From contig NZ_ML133525.1 in NCBI RefSeq assembly GCF_003985145.1, positions 124,001-188,000 on the forward strand: a stretch of DNA of 64,000 bases, in the 5' to 3' direction. How positions within the stretch are numbered: position 1 is the stretch's first letter; each line of letters opens with the position of its first letter. This document shows positions 40,871 to 49,188 of the stretch, in pieces. A program made the position numbers and the translations under genes. The notes under the pieces were generated by a model. That model searched no databases and was not told where the DNA came from. It saw only the letters and a program-made list of their open reading frames with translations. The stretch is from Rhizobium anhuiense (GTDB lineage: Bacteria > Pseudomonadota > Alphaproteobacteria > Rhizobiales > Rhizobiaceae).

Positions 40871-42388
40871 ATGAGCACATTCGAATTCCTATGGCAGGGT
40901 ATCCTGGTTGCGATGCAGCCGATGAACCTGGTTTATGCGCTGGTCGGCGTCACACTCGGCACCGCCGTCGGCGTGCTTCCCGGTATCGGCCCGGCCCTTA
41001 CCGTGGCGCTGCTGTTGCCCGCCACCTACAAGCTCGATCCCGGCGGTTCGCTGATCATGTTCGCCGGCATCTACTACGGCGGCATGTATGGCGGCTCGAC
41101 GACCTCGATCCTGCTCAACACGCCGGGTGAAAGCGCCTCGATCGTCACCGCGCTCGAGGGTAACAAGATGGCGCGCGCCGGCCGCGGCGGACCGGCGCTG
41201 GCGACGGCGGCGATCGGCTCCTTCGTCGCCGGCCTGCTCGCCACGCTCGGGCTTGCCTTCATCGCGCCCTATATCGTCAAGCTGGCGCTGGTCTTCGGAC
41301 CACGCGAATATTTCGCGCTGATGGTGCTTGCCTTCGTCACCGTCTCCTCGGCCTTCGGCGATTCGGCATTGAGGGGTCTGACCTCTCTGTTCATCGGTTT
41401 TGCGCTTGCCATGGTCGGCATCGACCAGCAGACGGGCCAGGCACGGCTTTCCTTCGGCATCCCCGACCTGCTCGACGGAGTCGAGGTCACGACGCTGGCG
41501 GTGGCCATGTTTGCCATCGGCGAGACGCTCTACATCGCCGCGCAGGGCAACCGGATCGCGGAGAAGGTCGAGGCGGTCAAGGGTTCGCTGTGGATGAACG
41601 CGCAGGATTGGTCGCGCTCGTGGAAACCGTGGCTGCGCGGCACGCTGATCGGGTTCCCGATCGGCGCGATGCCGGCGGGCGGCGCCGAAATCGGCACCTT
41701 CCTCTCCTATGCCACTGAAAAGCGGCTGGCAAAGAACCCGGAAGAGTTCGGCCATGGCGCAATCGAAGGCGTGGCCGGTCCCGAGGCGGCCAACAACGCG
41801 TCGGCCGCCGGTACGCTGGTGCCGCTTCTGACGCTCGGCCTGCCGACGACGGCGACGGCGGCGATCATGCTTGCCGGCTTCCAGCAATACGGGCTGCAGC
41901 CCGGACCGCTGCTGTTTGCCACCAATCCGCAACTCGTCTGGGGCCTGATCGCCAGCCTGCTCATCGCCAATGCGATGCTCCTGGTGCTGAACCTGCCGAT
42001 GATCGGGCTCTGGGTGCGGCTGCTGACCATTCCGAAACCGTGGCTCTACGCCGGCATCCTGCTGTTTGCAACGCTTGGGACGATCGGCGCCAATCCGTCG
42101 GTGTTCGAGCTCGGCATGCTGCTCGCCTTCGGCTTGCTCGGCTATGTGATGCGGCTCTTCGGCTATCCGATTGCGCCTGCCGTCGTCGGCCTGATCCTCG
42201 GGCCGCTGGCCGAACAGCAGCTGCGCCGTGCGCTGGCGATCAGCCAGGGCGACGTCACGACGCTGGTGATGTCGCCGATCGCGGCCGGTCTGCTCATCGT
42301 TGCGGCGGCCGCCTTCCTCATCCCGCTGATCCTGCGGCTGCGCGGCAGGGGCCAGGTGCTGTCGCAACTGGCGGCAAACGAAGACTAG
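40871..42388 (+). CDS. tctA: Tripartite tricarboxylate transporter, large membrane subunit
   Basis: 505 residues, about 11-12 membrane helices. Family signatures [38 protein letters not shown] and the second conserved loop [23 protein letters not shown] are present. Forms the secondary-transport channel with TctB. Substrate could be citrate or another di-/tricarboxylate; the sequence does not decide. Confidence 0.96.
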   Translation: MSTFEFLWQGILVAMQPMNLVYALVGVTLGTAVGVLPGIGPALTVALLLPATYKLDPGGSLIMFAGIYYGGMYGGSTTSILLNTPGESASIVTALEGNKMARAGRGGPALATAAIGSFVAGLLATLGLAFIAPYIVKLALVFGPREYFALMVLAFVTVSSAFGDSALRGLTSLFIGFALAMVGIDQQTGQARLSFGIPDLLDGVEVTTLAVAMFAIGETLYIAAQGNRIAEKVEAVKGSLWMNAQDWSRSWKPWLRGTLIGFPIGAMPAGGAEIGTFLSYATEKRLAKNPEEFGHGAIEGVAGPEAANNASAAGTLVPLLTLGLPTTATAAIMLAGFQQYGLQPGPLLFATNPQLVWGLIASLLIANAMLLVLNLPMIGLWVRLLTIPKPWLYAGILLFATLGTIGANPSVFELGMLLAFGLLGYVMRLFGYPIAPAVVGLILGPLAEQQLRRALAISQGDVTTLVMSPIAAGLLIVAAAAFLIPLILRLRGRGQVLSQLAANED

Positions 42389-42488
42389 CGCATCGGCCCG
42401 AAAATCGGAATCGATTTTCGGAAAACACGATGCGGGGATTGAAAGTGTTAGAGCGTCCTTTGTGGTCCGAAGAGACGCGGCGCTCTAA
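42388..42488 (+). repeat. Bipartite palindromic intergenic repeat, copy 2
   Basis: Begins at the last base of the tctA stop. First palindrome: CGCATCG...CGATGCG with inner CCGAAAATCG / CGATTTTCGG. Second: TTAGAGCG...CGCTCTAA. It aligns with the reverse complement of 34664-34763 over nearly its full length. Being right after a stop, the hairpins may also end or stabilise the tct mRNA. Confidence 0.78.
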
Positions 42489-42509
42489 GAAGAAAAAGAC
42501 GACCTTACC

Positions 42510-42560
42510 CCTCCCTCGAGGCCGGCCATGGAGACATGCGCCGGCCTCTCGTTTTTGCAT
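42510..42560 (+). terminator. Terminator-like hairpin after the tctA repeat
   Basis: GAGGCCGGC...GCCGGCCTC arms around CATGGAGACATGC, followed by TCGTTTTTG at about 42550. A good intrinsic terminator for tctCBA on the plus strand. Confidence 0.7.
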
Positions 42561-42646
42561 GGCTGAGGTGATTTTCTGAGCATTGTGGAGGTATGGGCGC
42601 GATGCCATCTATAGGTAGTCAATCATAGAGCAAGAGGAAAAGGACA

Positions 42647-42817
42647 ATGTCCGCCATCCGCAATTCAGTCCGTACAGGTTTCTTTGGCCGCGCCTTTGCG
42701 GTGCTGGGCGCCGCAAACGCCGTCAGCGCCGCCGTTGAAGCCGGCCGCCGCCCGCGTGCCAGCGACCTCAAGGAACTCGGCATCGACCCGGCCTCCTTCG
42801 GTCCGGCTTCCCGCTAA
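42647..42817 (+). CDS. 56-residue small protein of unknown function
   Basis: ATG 42647 to TAA 42817, preceded by AAGAGGAAAAGGAC. It has an Ala-rich central helix (FFGRAFAVLGAANAVSAAVE) and a basic turn, then RASDLKELGIDP. The last element resembles the C-terminal LxxLGI motif of DUF1127-like small proteins of rhizobia, but overall similarity is not certain. It has its own RBS and is followed by a strong terminator, so it is likely a free-standing expressed gene. Function unknown. Confidence 0.75.
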   Translation: MSAIRNSVRTGFFGRAFAVLGAANAVSAAVEAGRRPRASDLKELGIDPASFGPASR

Positions 42818-42843
42818 GGCCTTCAAGCCATGCATGAATGAAT

Positions 42844-42877
42844 TAGCCCGCAACCGGATGGTCGCGGGCTTTGTTTT
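42844..42877 (+). terminator. Intrinsic terminator of the 56-residue protein gene
   Basis: AGCCCGC / GCGGGCT stem with a 12-nt loop followed by TTGTTTTT. Also lies just past the end of the convergent TerC gene. Confidence 0.85.
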
Positions 42878-42915
42878 TAACCGCAAGGCTGTTGCGCACT
42901 GCGCTTCCTGCATCG

Positions 42916-44007
42916 TCAGGCGTGAAGCTCCTCCCGCTCGGCGCCGTGCTCCTCCACTCGTTCGCGCCTCTTGTGGCGGATGGACGACCAGAGCGACAGG
43001 CCGATCAGGGCCGCGCCGCCGAGCCCGGTGATAACCTCGGGGATGTGCATCAGGGTCTGCGCATACATGATCACCGACAGGATCAGGATGGCGTAGAAGG
43101 CGCCATGCTCGAGATAGCGGTATTCGGCAAGCGTTCCCTTCTCCACCAGCATGATCGTCATCGAGCGCACATACATGGCGCCGATGCCGAGGCCGATCGC
43201 GATGACGAATAGGTTCTGCGTCAGGGCAAAGGCGCCGATGACGCCGTCGAAGGAAAAGCTCGCATCCAGCACCTCCAGATAGATGAAAGCGCCAAGACCA
43301 CCCTTGGCGGCAGCGCTCATCGTCTGCTGCGAAGCATCGAGCAACTCGCCAACGACCTCGACCGCGAGGAAGGTGAGCAGGCCGTAAATGGCGCAATGAA
43401 CGAAGACGCTAGCCTCCTCGCCGCCGATCAACCAGGAGAAAACCAGCATCAGCGCCAGCACGAAAGCGATCTCGATACCTCGGATGGTAGCCGAGCGTGC
43501 CATCACCTTTTCCAGGCCGCGAAACCAATGGATCTTCTTTTCATGGTCGAAGAAATAGCTGAGGCCGACCATCATCAGGAAGGTACCACCGAAGGCTGCG
43601 ATCGGCAGATGCGCGTCGTTCATGATGCGGGCATATTCCTCGGGTTCGCGGGCAGCCAGCACCAGCGCGTCCCAAGGGCCGATCCGCGCCGCGATCGCGA
43701 CGATCGCCAGCGGAAAGACGATGCGCATGCCGAAGACGGCGATGATGATGCCCCAGGTGAGGAAGCGCTTCTGCCAGACGGGCGTCATCTCCTTCAGCTT
43801 GTTGGCATTGACGATGGCATTGTCGAAGGAGAGCGAGATCTCCAGCACGGCAAGCACCGTGCAGATGAAGAAGACTGTTGCCATGCCGCCGATCGTGCCG
43901 GTCGTCTGCCAGCCGAGCACGGCGCCGAGAACGAGGCCGAGGGCAGTGACGATTAAAGCCCAGCGGAAATAGCCGAGCGAGGATTGAGGGACTACGGGCT
44001 GATTCAT
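42916..44007 (-). CDS. TerC/DUF475-family integral membrane protein
   Basis: 363 residues from ATG 44007 (MNQPVVPQSS); the longer frame from 44076 lies inside the leader. About nine membrane helices. Two copies of the acidic membrane motif, EISLSFDNAIVNA and DASFSFDGVIGA, mark the TerC superfamily, implicated in metal-ion (notably Mn2+) export or protein metalation. A structured, gene-free leader lies upstream. Exact ion is unknown. Confidence 0.85.
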   Translation of the reverse strand: MNQPVVPQSSLGYFRWALIVTALGLVLGAVLGWQTTGTIGGMATVFFICTVLAVLEISLSFDNAIVNANKLKEMTPVWQKRFLTWGIIIAVFGMRIVFPLAIVAIAARIGPWDALVLAAREPEEYARIMNDAHLPIAAFGGTFLMMVGLSYFFDHEKKIHWFRGLEKVMARSATIRGIEIAFVLALMLVFSWLIGGEEASVFVHCAIYGLLTFLAVEVVGELLDASQQTMSAAAKGGLGAFIYLEVLDASFSFDGVIGAFALTQNLFVIAIGLGIGAMYVRSMTIMLVEKGTLAEYRYLEHGAFYAILILSVIMYAQTLMHIPEVITGLGGAALIGLSLWSSIRHKRRERVEEHGAEREELHA

Positions 44008-44330
44008 GGCCGCACCTCGTGGCCGCAAATCGTGTTGAAGAGGGTGGATATATTGGAAAGACGCGGCACGCCACAACGGGCATGCGGGTCAGGCATGGTG
44101 AGTTTGTTCATCGATGAAAAATCCGCCGGCTAAGCTGCAGGCGGTACCGACATCACGAGAGCGCCGTAAAAACTCTCGCCAGAGGGGCCCGGCACCAAAG
44201 TTCCCCGTCAGCCGATGTCTGGAAGGCTGCGGGATAGGCTCTAGTTAATGAACTTCCCCGGCCAGTCAAGGCTCCGGGCACACCGGAGATCAGGCAATTT
44301 TTTTGGAACCATCCCGATGCCCGCCCGTTA
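44008..44330 (-). promoter_or_regulatory. Structured 5' leader of the TerC-family gene (possible metal riboswitch)
   Basis: 353 bp without a gene separate the TerC start from the plus-strand small ORF at 44361. Read on the minus strand, it can form CAGCC/GGCTG, GGTGCCG/CGGTACC enclosing CGAGAG/CTCTCG, and CCGCC/GGCGG. TerC-family genes are frequent targets of the yybP-ykoY Mn2+ riboswitch, which makes that a natural hypothesis, but I could not match the conserved core by eye. An alternative is simple attenuation or an sRNA. Confidence 0.35.
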
Positions 44331-44360
44331 GGCTCTGGTTGAGCTTAAAAAAGGAGGCCG

Positions 44361-44591
44361 ATGATGCACACTTCGACCCATATTCCCGACAAACGCACGG
44401 AGGCATCCGACCGCATGAAGCGGGCGAAGCCGAACCGCATGCAGAAGGCGCAGGTGCTGCCGCCGCATCATGTCGACCTGACGCTGACGCCCGGTGTCTA
44501 TCACGACATTCATGTGCCGGCCCATGTTACCGGTGCGGATCTTTCCAAGGGTGGCCCGGACATCAAGAGCAATGCAGAGACCAAGAAATAA
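44361..44591 (+). CDS. 76-residue small hydrophilic protein, unknown
   Basis: ATG-ATG start preceded by AAAAAAGGAGGCCG, a strong RBS. Basic N-terminal half (RMKRAKPNRMQKAQ), then LTLTPGVYHDIHVPAHVTGADL. No signal peptide, no membrane segment and no domain I recognise. It precedes a second small ORF (44650) and a shared strong terminator, so the two likely form one transcript. Confidence 0.65.
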   Translation: MMHTSTHIPDKRTEASDRMKRAKPNRMQKAQVLPPHHVDLTLTPGVYHDIHVPAHVTGADLSKGGPDIKSNAETKK

Positions 44592-44649
44592 CCAGCATTC
44601 CCGCCTCTTTGGCGCGCTGACGGTCGATTTGAAACAGGGTGAAAAACAT

Positions 44650-44829
44650 ATGACGATCAACTTTGTGCCCCGCGAGATCTTCATCCGGCACGAAAAAGAA
44701 TGGCAGGCCATACGCGAGGCGGCGGACGAGCGCATCCAGATCGGCAAACGGCAGAAGCCGCTTGCCTCGTCCATCGGCGACGCGACGCCGGTTGAGAAAA
44801 ACGATCTTTCGGCCGCATGCTCCGAATAA
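44650..44829 (+). CDS. 59-residue small protein, unknown
   Basis: ATG 44650 with CAGGGTGAAAA upstream. Reads MTINFVPREIFIRHEKEWQAIREAADERIQIGK and then a disordered tail. Charged, probably helical in the middle. Ends 26 bp before a strong terminator. No family recognised. Confidence 0.6.
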   Translation: MTINFVPREIFIRHEKEWQAIREAADERIQIGKRQKPLASSIGDATPVEKNDLSAACSE

Positions 44830-44855
44830 CCGACAGACAGTCACGCTGACACAAA

Positions 44856-44882
44856 CGCCCGGCATGATGCCGGGCGTTTTTT
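44856..44882 (+). terminator. Strong intrinsic terminator
   Basis: CGCCCGGC-ATGAT-GCCGGGCG followed by six T. Ends the two-small-ORF transcript and abuts the 3' end of the convergent mgtC-like gene. Confidence 0.92.
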
Positions 44883-45395
44883 CTATCGATGTTCATCCCG
44901 GTCGACCCGCTGTCCGGAATTATAGCCGAAGCGTTGTTCGAGTTTGCCGAAGGCGAAGAGCACGCAGATGGCGGCAATCGTCGTGAAGAAGGCGATCGGC
45001 CAATAGCCGAAGCCCATGGCGAGGCCGATCGCGCCGGAGAGCCACATGCCGGCGCCGGTAGTCAGCCCGTGCACCCGGCCTCTTGCAAAGACGATCATGC
45101 CGGCGGCAAGGAAGGCGACGCCGGCGGTCACCGCTTCGATGACGCGCAGCGGATCGATGCGCACCTGCTCATCATCGGCGAAACCCGGCATGTGCACGGC
45201 CTCGATCGAGATGATGGCGAAGAGGGCAGCGGCAAGACTGATCAGGATATGGGTGCGGAAGCCTGCCGGGCGGTCGCGGGCCTCGCGTTCGAAACCGATC
45301 AGTCCGCCGAAGAGGATGGCGCCGATCAGGCGGGCGAAGATGACAGGATAGTGGATGCGTGACGCCGGTATCATGTCGGCGATGATGAGATCCAT
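44883..45395 (-). CDS. MgtC/SapB family membrane protein
   Basis: 170 residues from ATG 45395 (GGGGAAAATCC upstream). About five membrane helices; MgtC signature ARLIGAILFGGLIGFEREARDRPAGFRTH (residues about 18-46) and AVTAGVAFLAAGMIVF. It lacks the long soluble C-terminal domain of Salmonella MgtC, as many homologues do. MgtC proteins are tied to Mg2+ limitation and acid stress. A longer frame to 45758 is not supported. Confidence 0.88.
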   Translation of the reverse strand: MDLIIADMIPASRIHYPVIFARLIGAILFGGLIGFEREARDRPAGFRTHILISLAAALFAIISIEAVHMPGFADDEQVRIDPLRVIEAVTAGVAFLAAGMIVFARGRVHGLTTGAGMWLSGAIGLAMGFGYWPIAFFTTIAAICVLFAFGKLEQRFGYNSGQRVDRDEHR

Positions 45396-45626
45396 GGATT
45401 TTCCCCAGAACATACGGAATTTTTCGCTGGCTAACGTATGAGCGCGGGATTTGTTCAGCTTTTTCCCCTCACGCGTTTCGGCCGCCACGCTGGCCTCTCC
45501 GATAGGCGCCGACGCTTGCATGCCATTCGAGGGAAAGATCGGCGGATCAAGCATCATCCTGCCGCCGCGCCAACCTTTCAGAAAGGATTGGGCGGCGATA
45601 ATTGCGGCCTCACAGGAATCGGACAG

Positions 45627-46352
45627 ATGGCCAAGACAGCGACACGCGGCCGCCGCAAGGCGCCGGCGAGAGGAAAGAGCAGAGCACGCAGCAGCGGTGG
45701 CGGATTGCTGCCCTGGGCGGTGATCGGCATTGCCGCGATCGGCGGCATCGTCGCCCACGACAATTGGAAGAGCATCCAGCCGATGCTTGCAAGGCAGGCA
45801 ACGCCGGTCACGCGGGAAACGGCGGAGCTGAAACCTTCAGTCAGGAAGGACGTGCCGGCGAAGCAGGTGGCGCTGGCCACACCGACGCCGAAAGCTGCAC
45901 CGCCGGTGCAACAGTCGCAACCGTTACCGCCAGCCGCGATCCCGACGCCGGCGATCCAGCCGATAAAGGCGGTGCCGTCGCCTGCCTACCCGGCCGTGTC
46001 GGAAACTGGGACGGTGGCCTTCGGCTATTGCGGGCAGGGCGCCCATATCAATTGCGTCGGCGATGGCGGTGTCTTCTGGTACAAGGGCGAGAAGATCGTG
46101 ATAGCCGACATGGCAAGCCCTGTCGTCGACCAGGCGCGTTGCGACGGCGAACGCCGGGTGGCCTTTGCCGCCAAGTCGCGGCTGCTGGCGCTTCTGAACG
46201 CCGGACCGTTCACGATGAATGCCGCGGGCAAAGCCGAGCCTTCAGGGGCGCCGCGCGTCGTCTCGCGCGACGGGCGCTCTTTCGGCGCACAGCTGATCAA
46301 TGAGGGGCTGGCACGCAAGCCGGGGGCTGCCGGCGCCGCCTGGTGCGCCTAG
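45627..46352 (+). CDS. Membrane-anchored thermonuclease-fold protein, probably inactive
   Basis: 241 residues from ATG 45627. Basic N-terminus (RGRRKAPARGKSRARS), one membrane helix (LLPWAVIGIAAIGGIVA), a Pro/Ala-rich linker (about 60-125), then a nuclease (SNase)-like C-terminal domain (CVGDGGVFWYKGEKIVIADMASP). Compared with SNase, the VDGDT loop is VGDGG, and the positions of Arg35, Asp40 and Glu43 appear as Val, Ala and Val. The fold may serve binding rather than catalysis. Confidence 0.7.
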   Translation: MAKTATRGRRKAPARGKSRARSSGGGLLPWAVIGIAAIGGIVAHDNWKSIQPMLARQATPVTRETAELKPSVRKDVPAKQVALATPTPKAAPPVQQSQPLPPAAIPTPAIQPIKAVPSPAYPAVSETGTVAFGYCGQGAHINCVGDGGVFWYKGEKIVIADMASPVVDQARCDGERRVAFAAKSRLLALLNAGPFTMNAAGKAEPSGAPRVVSRDGRSFGAQLINEGLARKPGAAGAAWCA

Positions 46353-46391
46353 ACCGGTTCAGCTTTTAACGGAAGCGCCGAACCGCGCGAT

Positions 46392-46473
46392 CCTTTTGTT
46401 TTTCGCATTCCCGGCAAAAGCGCTTCGCGCTTTGCCTTGGAAAACCGCTTCGCACTTTTCCTGGAACTGCTCT
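46392..46473. repeat. Rhizobium-type intergenic repeat
   Basis: The stretch contains TTGTTTTTCGCATTCC, an AGCGC-TTCG-CGCT hairpin and AAAACCGCTTCGCACTTTTC. In reverse complement this reads like the widespread Rhizobium element with CAGGAAAAGTGCGAAGCGGTTTTCC. It lies between convergent genes. Just before it, CGGTTC...GAACCG (46354-46384) forms another hairpin. Confidence 0.6.
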
Positions 46474-46481
46474 GACGGGGA

Positions 46482-46973
46482 CTATTTGCCCTTCTTCACC
46501 AGCTTGCCGCCGGTGCGGAAGCTGCCGGTAAAGGAGGAATCCTTGCTTTCGGCGGTGCATTCGATTGCGATCGGCTTGCCGGAATAGGGATTGCCGAAGG
46601 TGCAGAAGCCAGCGACCTTGACCTCCCCGGTCATCTTGTTGCCGACACCCGTGGTGACAAGGCTGAGCGGCAGGCGGGCATTGCCGTTGGATGCGGGTTT
46701 GATGCCGGCGCCGTCGCCCTGGAAGCCGAGCGCCTTGCCGTCAGAGGTGAAGATGAAGGTCACCAGGCCATTGGCCAGCGTGACGCTGGCAAGCTCGTTC
46801 TTGCAGCCTTTGGTGGCGTCGAATTTGGCGACAACAAGCTTGGCGCATTTGCCGGAAAGGGTAATGACGCCGGGTGCGCCCGGAAACGTCTCGGGAGCAG
46901 CTGGTGCTGCAGAGACCGGCAAGGTGAAGGCGGCGGAAAAAATGGCGGCGGCTGCCGGTGCGAAAAATCTCAT
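46482..46973 (-). CDS. Secreted protein of unknown function
   Basis: 163 residues from ATG 46973 (an ATG at 46991 is possible). Signal peptide MRFFAPAAAAIFSAAFTLPVSAAP. The mature part has four cysteines that could make two disulfides (GKCAKL, KGCKNE, GFCTFG, IECTAE) and a beta-rich pattern. No family recognised. Probably periplasmic. Confidence 0.75.
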   Translation of the reverse strand: MRFFAPAAAAIFSAAFTLPVSAAPAAPETFPGAPGVITLSGKCAKLVVAKFDATKGCKNELASVTLANGLVTFIFTSDGKALGFQGDGAGIKPASNGNARLPLSLVTTGVGNKMTGEVKVAGFCTFGNPYSGKPIAIECTAESKDSSFTGSFRTGGKLVKKGK

Positions 46974-47095
46974 TCTCTGTCTCAACCCCATCTGTCTGCG
47001 ACGGCGAATCGGCCATGCGTTGGATAATCAGGCATTGGCACCGTTCTGTGACTTATTTTGGTCTTGTCCGGCGCTGCTCGGCGTCGAACGGGGCG

Positions 47096-47290
47096 TTAGG
47101 GATTTTTGAAATCATCCCAGAGGATCGCCACCCCAGCCGCGAATATCGTGGTCGGAATCAGCCAAAACGTGATGCTGATCGGTTCGACGACATGAAACTG
47201 CATGTAACCGAAACCGAAGAGGCCAATCCCAACCAGGGCGAGGCCGAGTATTATCGATATCGCTTTCCGTGTCCGCGTTCTTTGCGCCAT
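47096..47290 (-). CDS. Small two-helix membrane protein
   Basis: 64 residues from ATG 47290, which has a run GGGGGGATGT upstream. A basic N-terminus (MAQRTRTRKA) precedes two hydrophobic helices (ISIILGLALVGIGLFGFGYM and FWLIPTTIFAAGVAIL), and the protein ends DDFKNP. Function unknown. The open frame to 47353 is judged too long. Confidence 0.7.
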   Translation of the reverse strand: MAQRTRTRKAISIILGLALVGIGLFGFGYMQFHVVEPISITFWLIPTTIFAAGVAILWDDFKNP

Positions 47291-47421
47291 ACATCCCCCC
47301 AATTTCCCACGTGTGCGGGTGACCGCACAGCCGACTGAAATCCGCCCGGACATAATCCGAGTTAAAAAGCCCTTGCGCCCGTAAAGTGTCGGATTGGGAG
47401 CGCATGCCAGCGAAGAACGAA

Positions 47422-47442
47422 AAATCCCCGAAGCGGGGATTT
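47422..47442 (-). terminator. Terminator of the tRNA-Val gene
   Basis: AAATCCCCG-CTT-CGGGGATTTTT on the minus strand, 25 bp past the tRNA 3' end. Confidence 0.85.
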
Positions 47443-47466
47443 GTCAACGATGTCAGGGGGATCGGA

Positions 47467-47541
<75 letters not shown>

Positions 47542-47625
47542 ATCCGATGGCGGCGCATAGATCACAAAACCTTTGGAGCCGTCAATAGGCTTTTTTCAGT
47601 TTTGTGACGCGCCGCCCGGCAAGCC

Positions 47626-47988
47626 TTACGCGGCAAGCATTTTGTTGACCTCGTCGACGAGGTCGCGCAGGTGGAAGGGCTTGGAAAGGACCTTGGCATC
47701 CTTCGGCGCCTTCGAATCGGGGTTCAGCGCCACGGCGGCAAAACCGGTGATGAACATCACCTTCAGGTCGGGGTCGAGCTCGGTAGCGCGGCGCGCCAGT
47801 TCGATACCGTCCATTTCGGGCATGACGATATCGGTCAGCAGCAGGGAAAACGGCTCCTCGCGCAGCCGGTCATAGGCGCTGGCGCCGTTGTCATAGGAAA
47901 GGACCTTGTAGCCGGCCTTTTCGAGCGCTTTCACCAGGAAGCGGCGCATGTCATTGTCGTCTTCTGCGAGAAGTATCTTCTGAGTCAT
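47626..47988 (-). CDS. cpdR: Response regulator CpdR
   Basis: 120 residues, a lone receiver domain. Acidic cluster AEDDNDMRRF, phospho-acceptor Asp53 (LLTDIVMPEMDG), conserved Thr (FITGF) and Lys (VLSKPFHLRDLV). The sequence closely follows rhizobial CpdR1. In Caulobacter and Sinorhizobium, unphosphorylated CpdR localises ClpXP and promotes turnover of cell-cycle proteins. It is phosphorylated through the CckA-ChpT relay. Single-gene unit, divergent from the amidohydrolase gene. Confidence 0.92.
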   Translation of the reverse strand: MTQKILLAEDDNDMRRFLVKALEKAGYKVLSYDNGASAYDRLREEPFSLLLTDIVMPEMDGIELARRATELDPDLKVMFITGFAAVALNPDSKAPKDAKVLSKPFHLRDLVDEVNKMLAA

Positions 47989-48175
47989 TAATCCAGACCG
48001 CTGATCAATAAGTTTTGGTGGGCTGCCAGCCGTTTACACTAGTCTTGAGCCGGTAAACAACCGGTGAATTGCCTGTGCGTGATTGCCATCCCTTCTACAT
48101 AGTATGGACTTGAGGCCGGGCAACTGGCAACATGGGCGCAGCAGCCAGTTCATGACATGGTAAAGAGGGCCGAAA

Positions 48176-49057
48176 GTGCCGGAAATACGCGAATACGAGC
48201 TTTTTGAGGTTCATGAGCCCGTGTCGCAGACCATTCCCTTCGTCTACAACTCCCCCCATAGCGGCCGCATTTATCCACCGGAATTTATTGCCCAGTCGCG
48301 GCTCGAGGGCATCGCCATCCGCCGTTCCGAGGATCACTATGTCGACGAGCTCTTCGGCTCTGCCGTCGCACTCGGCGCGCCGCTGCTCGCAGCCAACTTC
48401 CCCCGCGCCTATCTCGACGTCAATCGCGAGCCCTACGAGCTCGATCCGCGGATGTTCGACGGGCTGTTGCCGCCCTATGCCAATGTCAATTCGCTGCGCG
48501 TCGCCGGCGGGCTCGGCACCATTCCGCGCATCGTCGCCGAAAATATGGAAATCTATGCACGTCGTCTTCCTGTGCAGGAGGGGCTCGACCGGGTCGAAGC
48601 GGTCTATAAACCCTATCATGCGGCGCTGCGCCGGCTGATCGCGCGGACGCATGTGCAGTTCGGCTTCGGCGTGCTGATCGACTGCCACTCGATGCCCGGC
48701 AATGTGCGCGTCGCCGGCAACGTTGGGCGGCCTGATTTCATCATCGGCGATCGTTACGGCACCAGTGCTTCGGCCGAGCTTTCGCGGGCGGCCATCGCCA
48801 TTCTCGAGGAAATGGGCTTTGCGGCAATCCGCAACAAACCCTATGCCGGCGGCTTCATCACCGAACATTACGGCCGGCCGTCGCGGGGCCTGCATGCACT
48901 GCAGATCGAGGTGAACCGGGCGATCTATGTCGATGAAGTGACGCTGGAGAAACGCGAGGATTTCGCCGCAGTTGCCGATGCCGTCACCGCCTTCATGCGG
49001 CAGATGGCGGATTACGTCGAGAAATTCGCCGGCGATCGGGCGCTGGCCGCCGAATAA
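48176..49057 (+). CDS. N-formylglutamate amidohydrolase
   Basis: 293 residues, GTG start with AAGAGGG upstream. The FVYNSPHSGRIYPPEF, RSEDHYVDELF and IDCHSMPG segments match the family (zinc-type carboxylate hydrolases). Hydrolyses N-formyl-L-glutamate to formate and glutamate, typically in histidine degradation, but no other hut genes are nearby. Confidence 0.92.
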   Translation: MPEIREYELFEVHEPVSQTIPFVYNSPHSGRIYPPEFIAQSRLEGIAIRRSEDHYVDELFGSAVALGAPLLAANFPRAYLDVNREPYELDPRMFDGLLPPYANVNSLRVAGGLGTIPRIVAENMEIYARRLPVQEGLDRVEAVYKPYHAALRRLIARTHVQFGFGVLIDCHSMPGNVRVAGNVGRPDFIIGDRYGTSASAELSRAAIAILEEMGFAAIRNKPYAGGFITEHYGRPSRGLHALQIEVNRAIYVDEVTLEKREDFAAVADAVTAFMRQMADYVEKFAGDRALAAE

Positions 49058-49103
49058 ATCTCTTTTTCGATTTCGCTGCTGTCAGGCCTAGTCCTCCCTG
49101 GCC

Positions 49104-49182
49104 AAAAAAAACCGCGCTTGTGAGCGCGGCTAAGTCTAGGGAGGAAACACCCAAGGAGGGTATTTACAGTCAGAAGACTGTA
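49104..49182 (-). ncRNA. Small regulatory RNA with anti-Shine-Dalgarno loops (AbcR/alpha-r14 type)
   Basis: Minus strand. TTGACA (49217-49212), a 17-bp spacer and TAGCTT (49194-49189) place the start near 49182. The ~79-nt RNA folds as a perfect 7-bp hairpin TACAGTC-TTCT-GACTGTA, a second hairpin ACCC-TCCTT-GGGT with loop UCCUU, a single-stranded UUCCUCCC stretch and a terminator CCGCGCT/AGCGCGG with eight U. Repeated CCUCC motifs are the hallmark of rhizobial trans-acting sRNAs that block ribosome binding sites (AbcR and alpha-r14/NfeR1 groups). Family assignment is by features, not search. No protein gene uses this promoter. Confidence 0.85.
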
Positions 49183-49188
49183 CGGAAG

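Noticed and set aside
44215-44310. Plus-strand terminator CTCCGG-GCACA-CCGGAG followed by T7
   Set aside because: No plus-strand gene ends here and the T-run is 9 nt away from the stem; it is better viewed as part of the minus-strand leader or promoter region.
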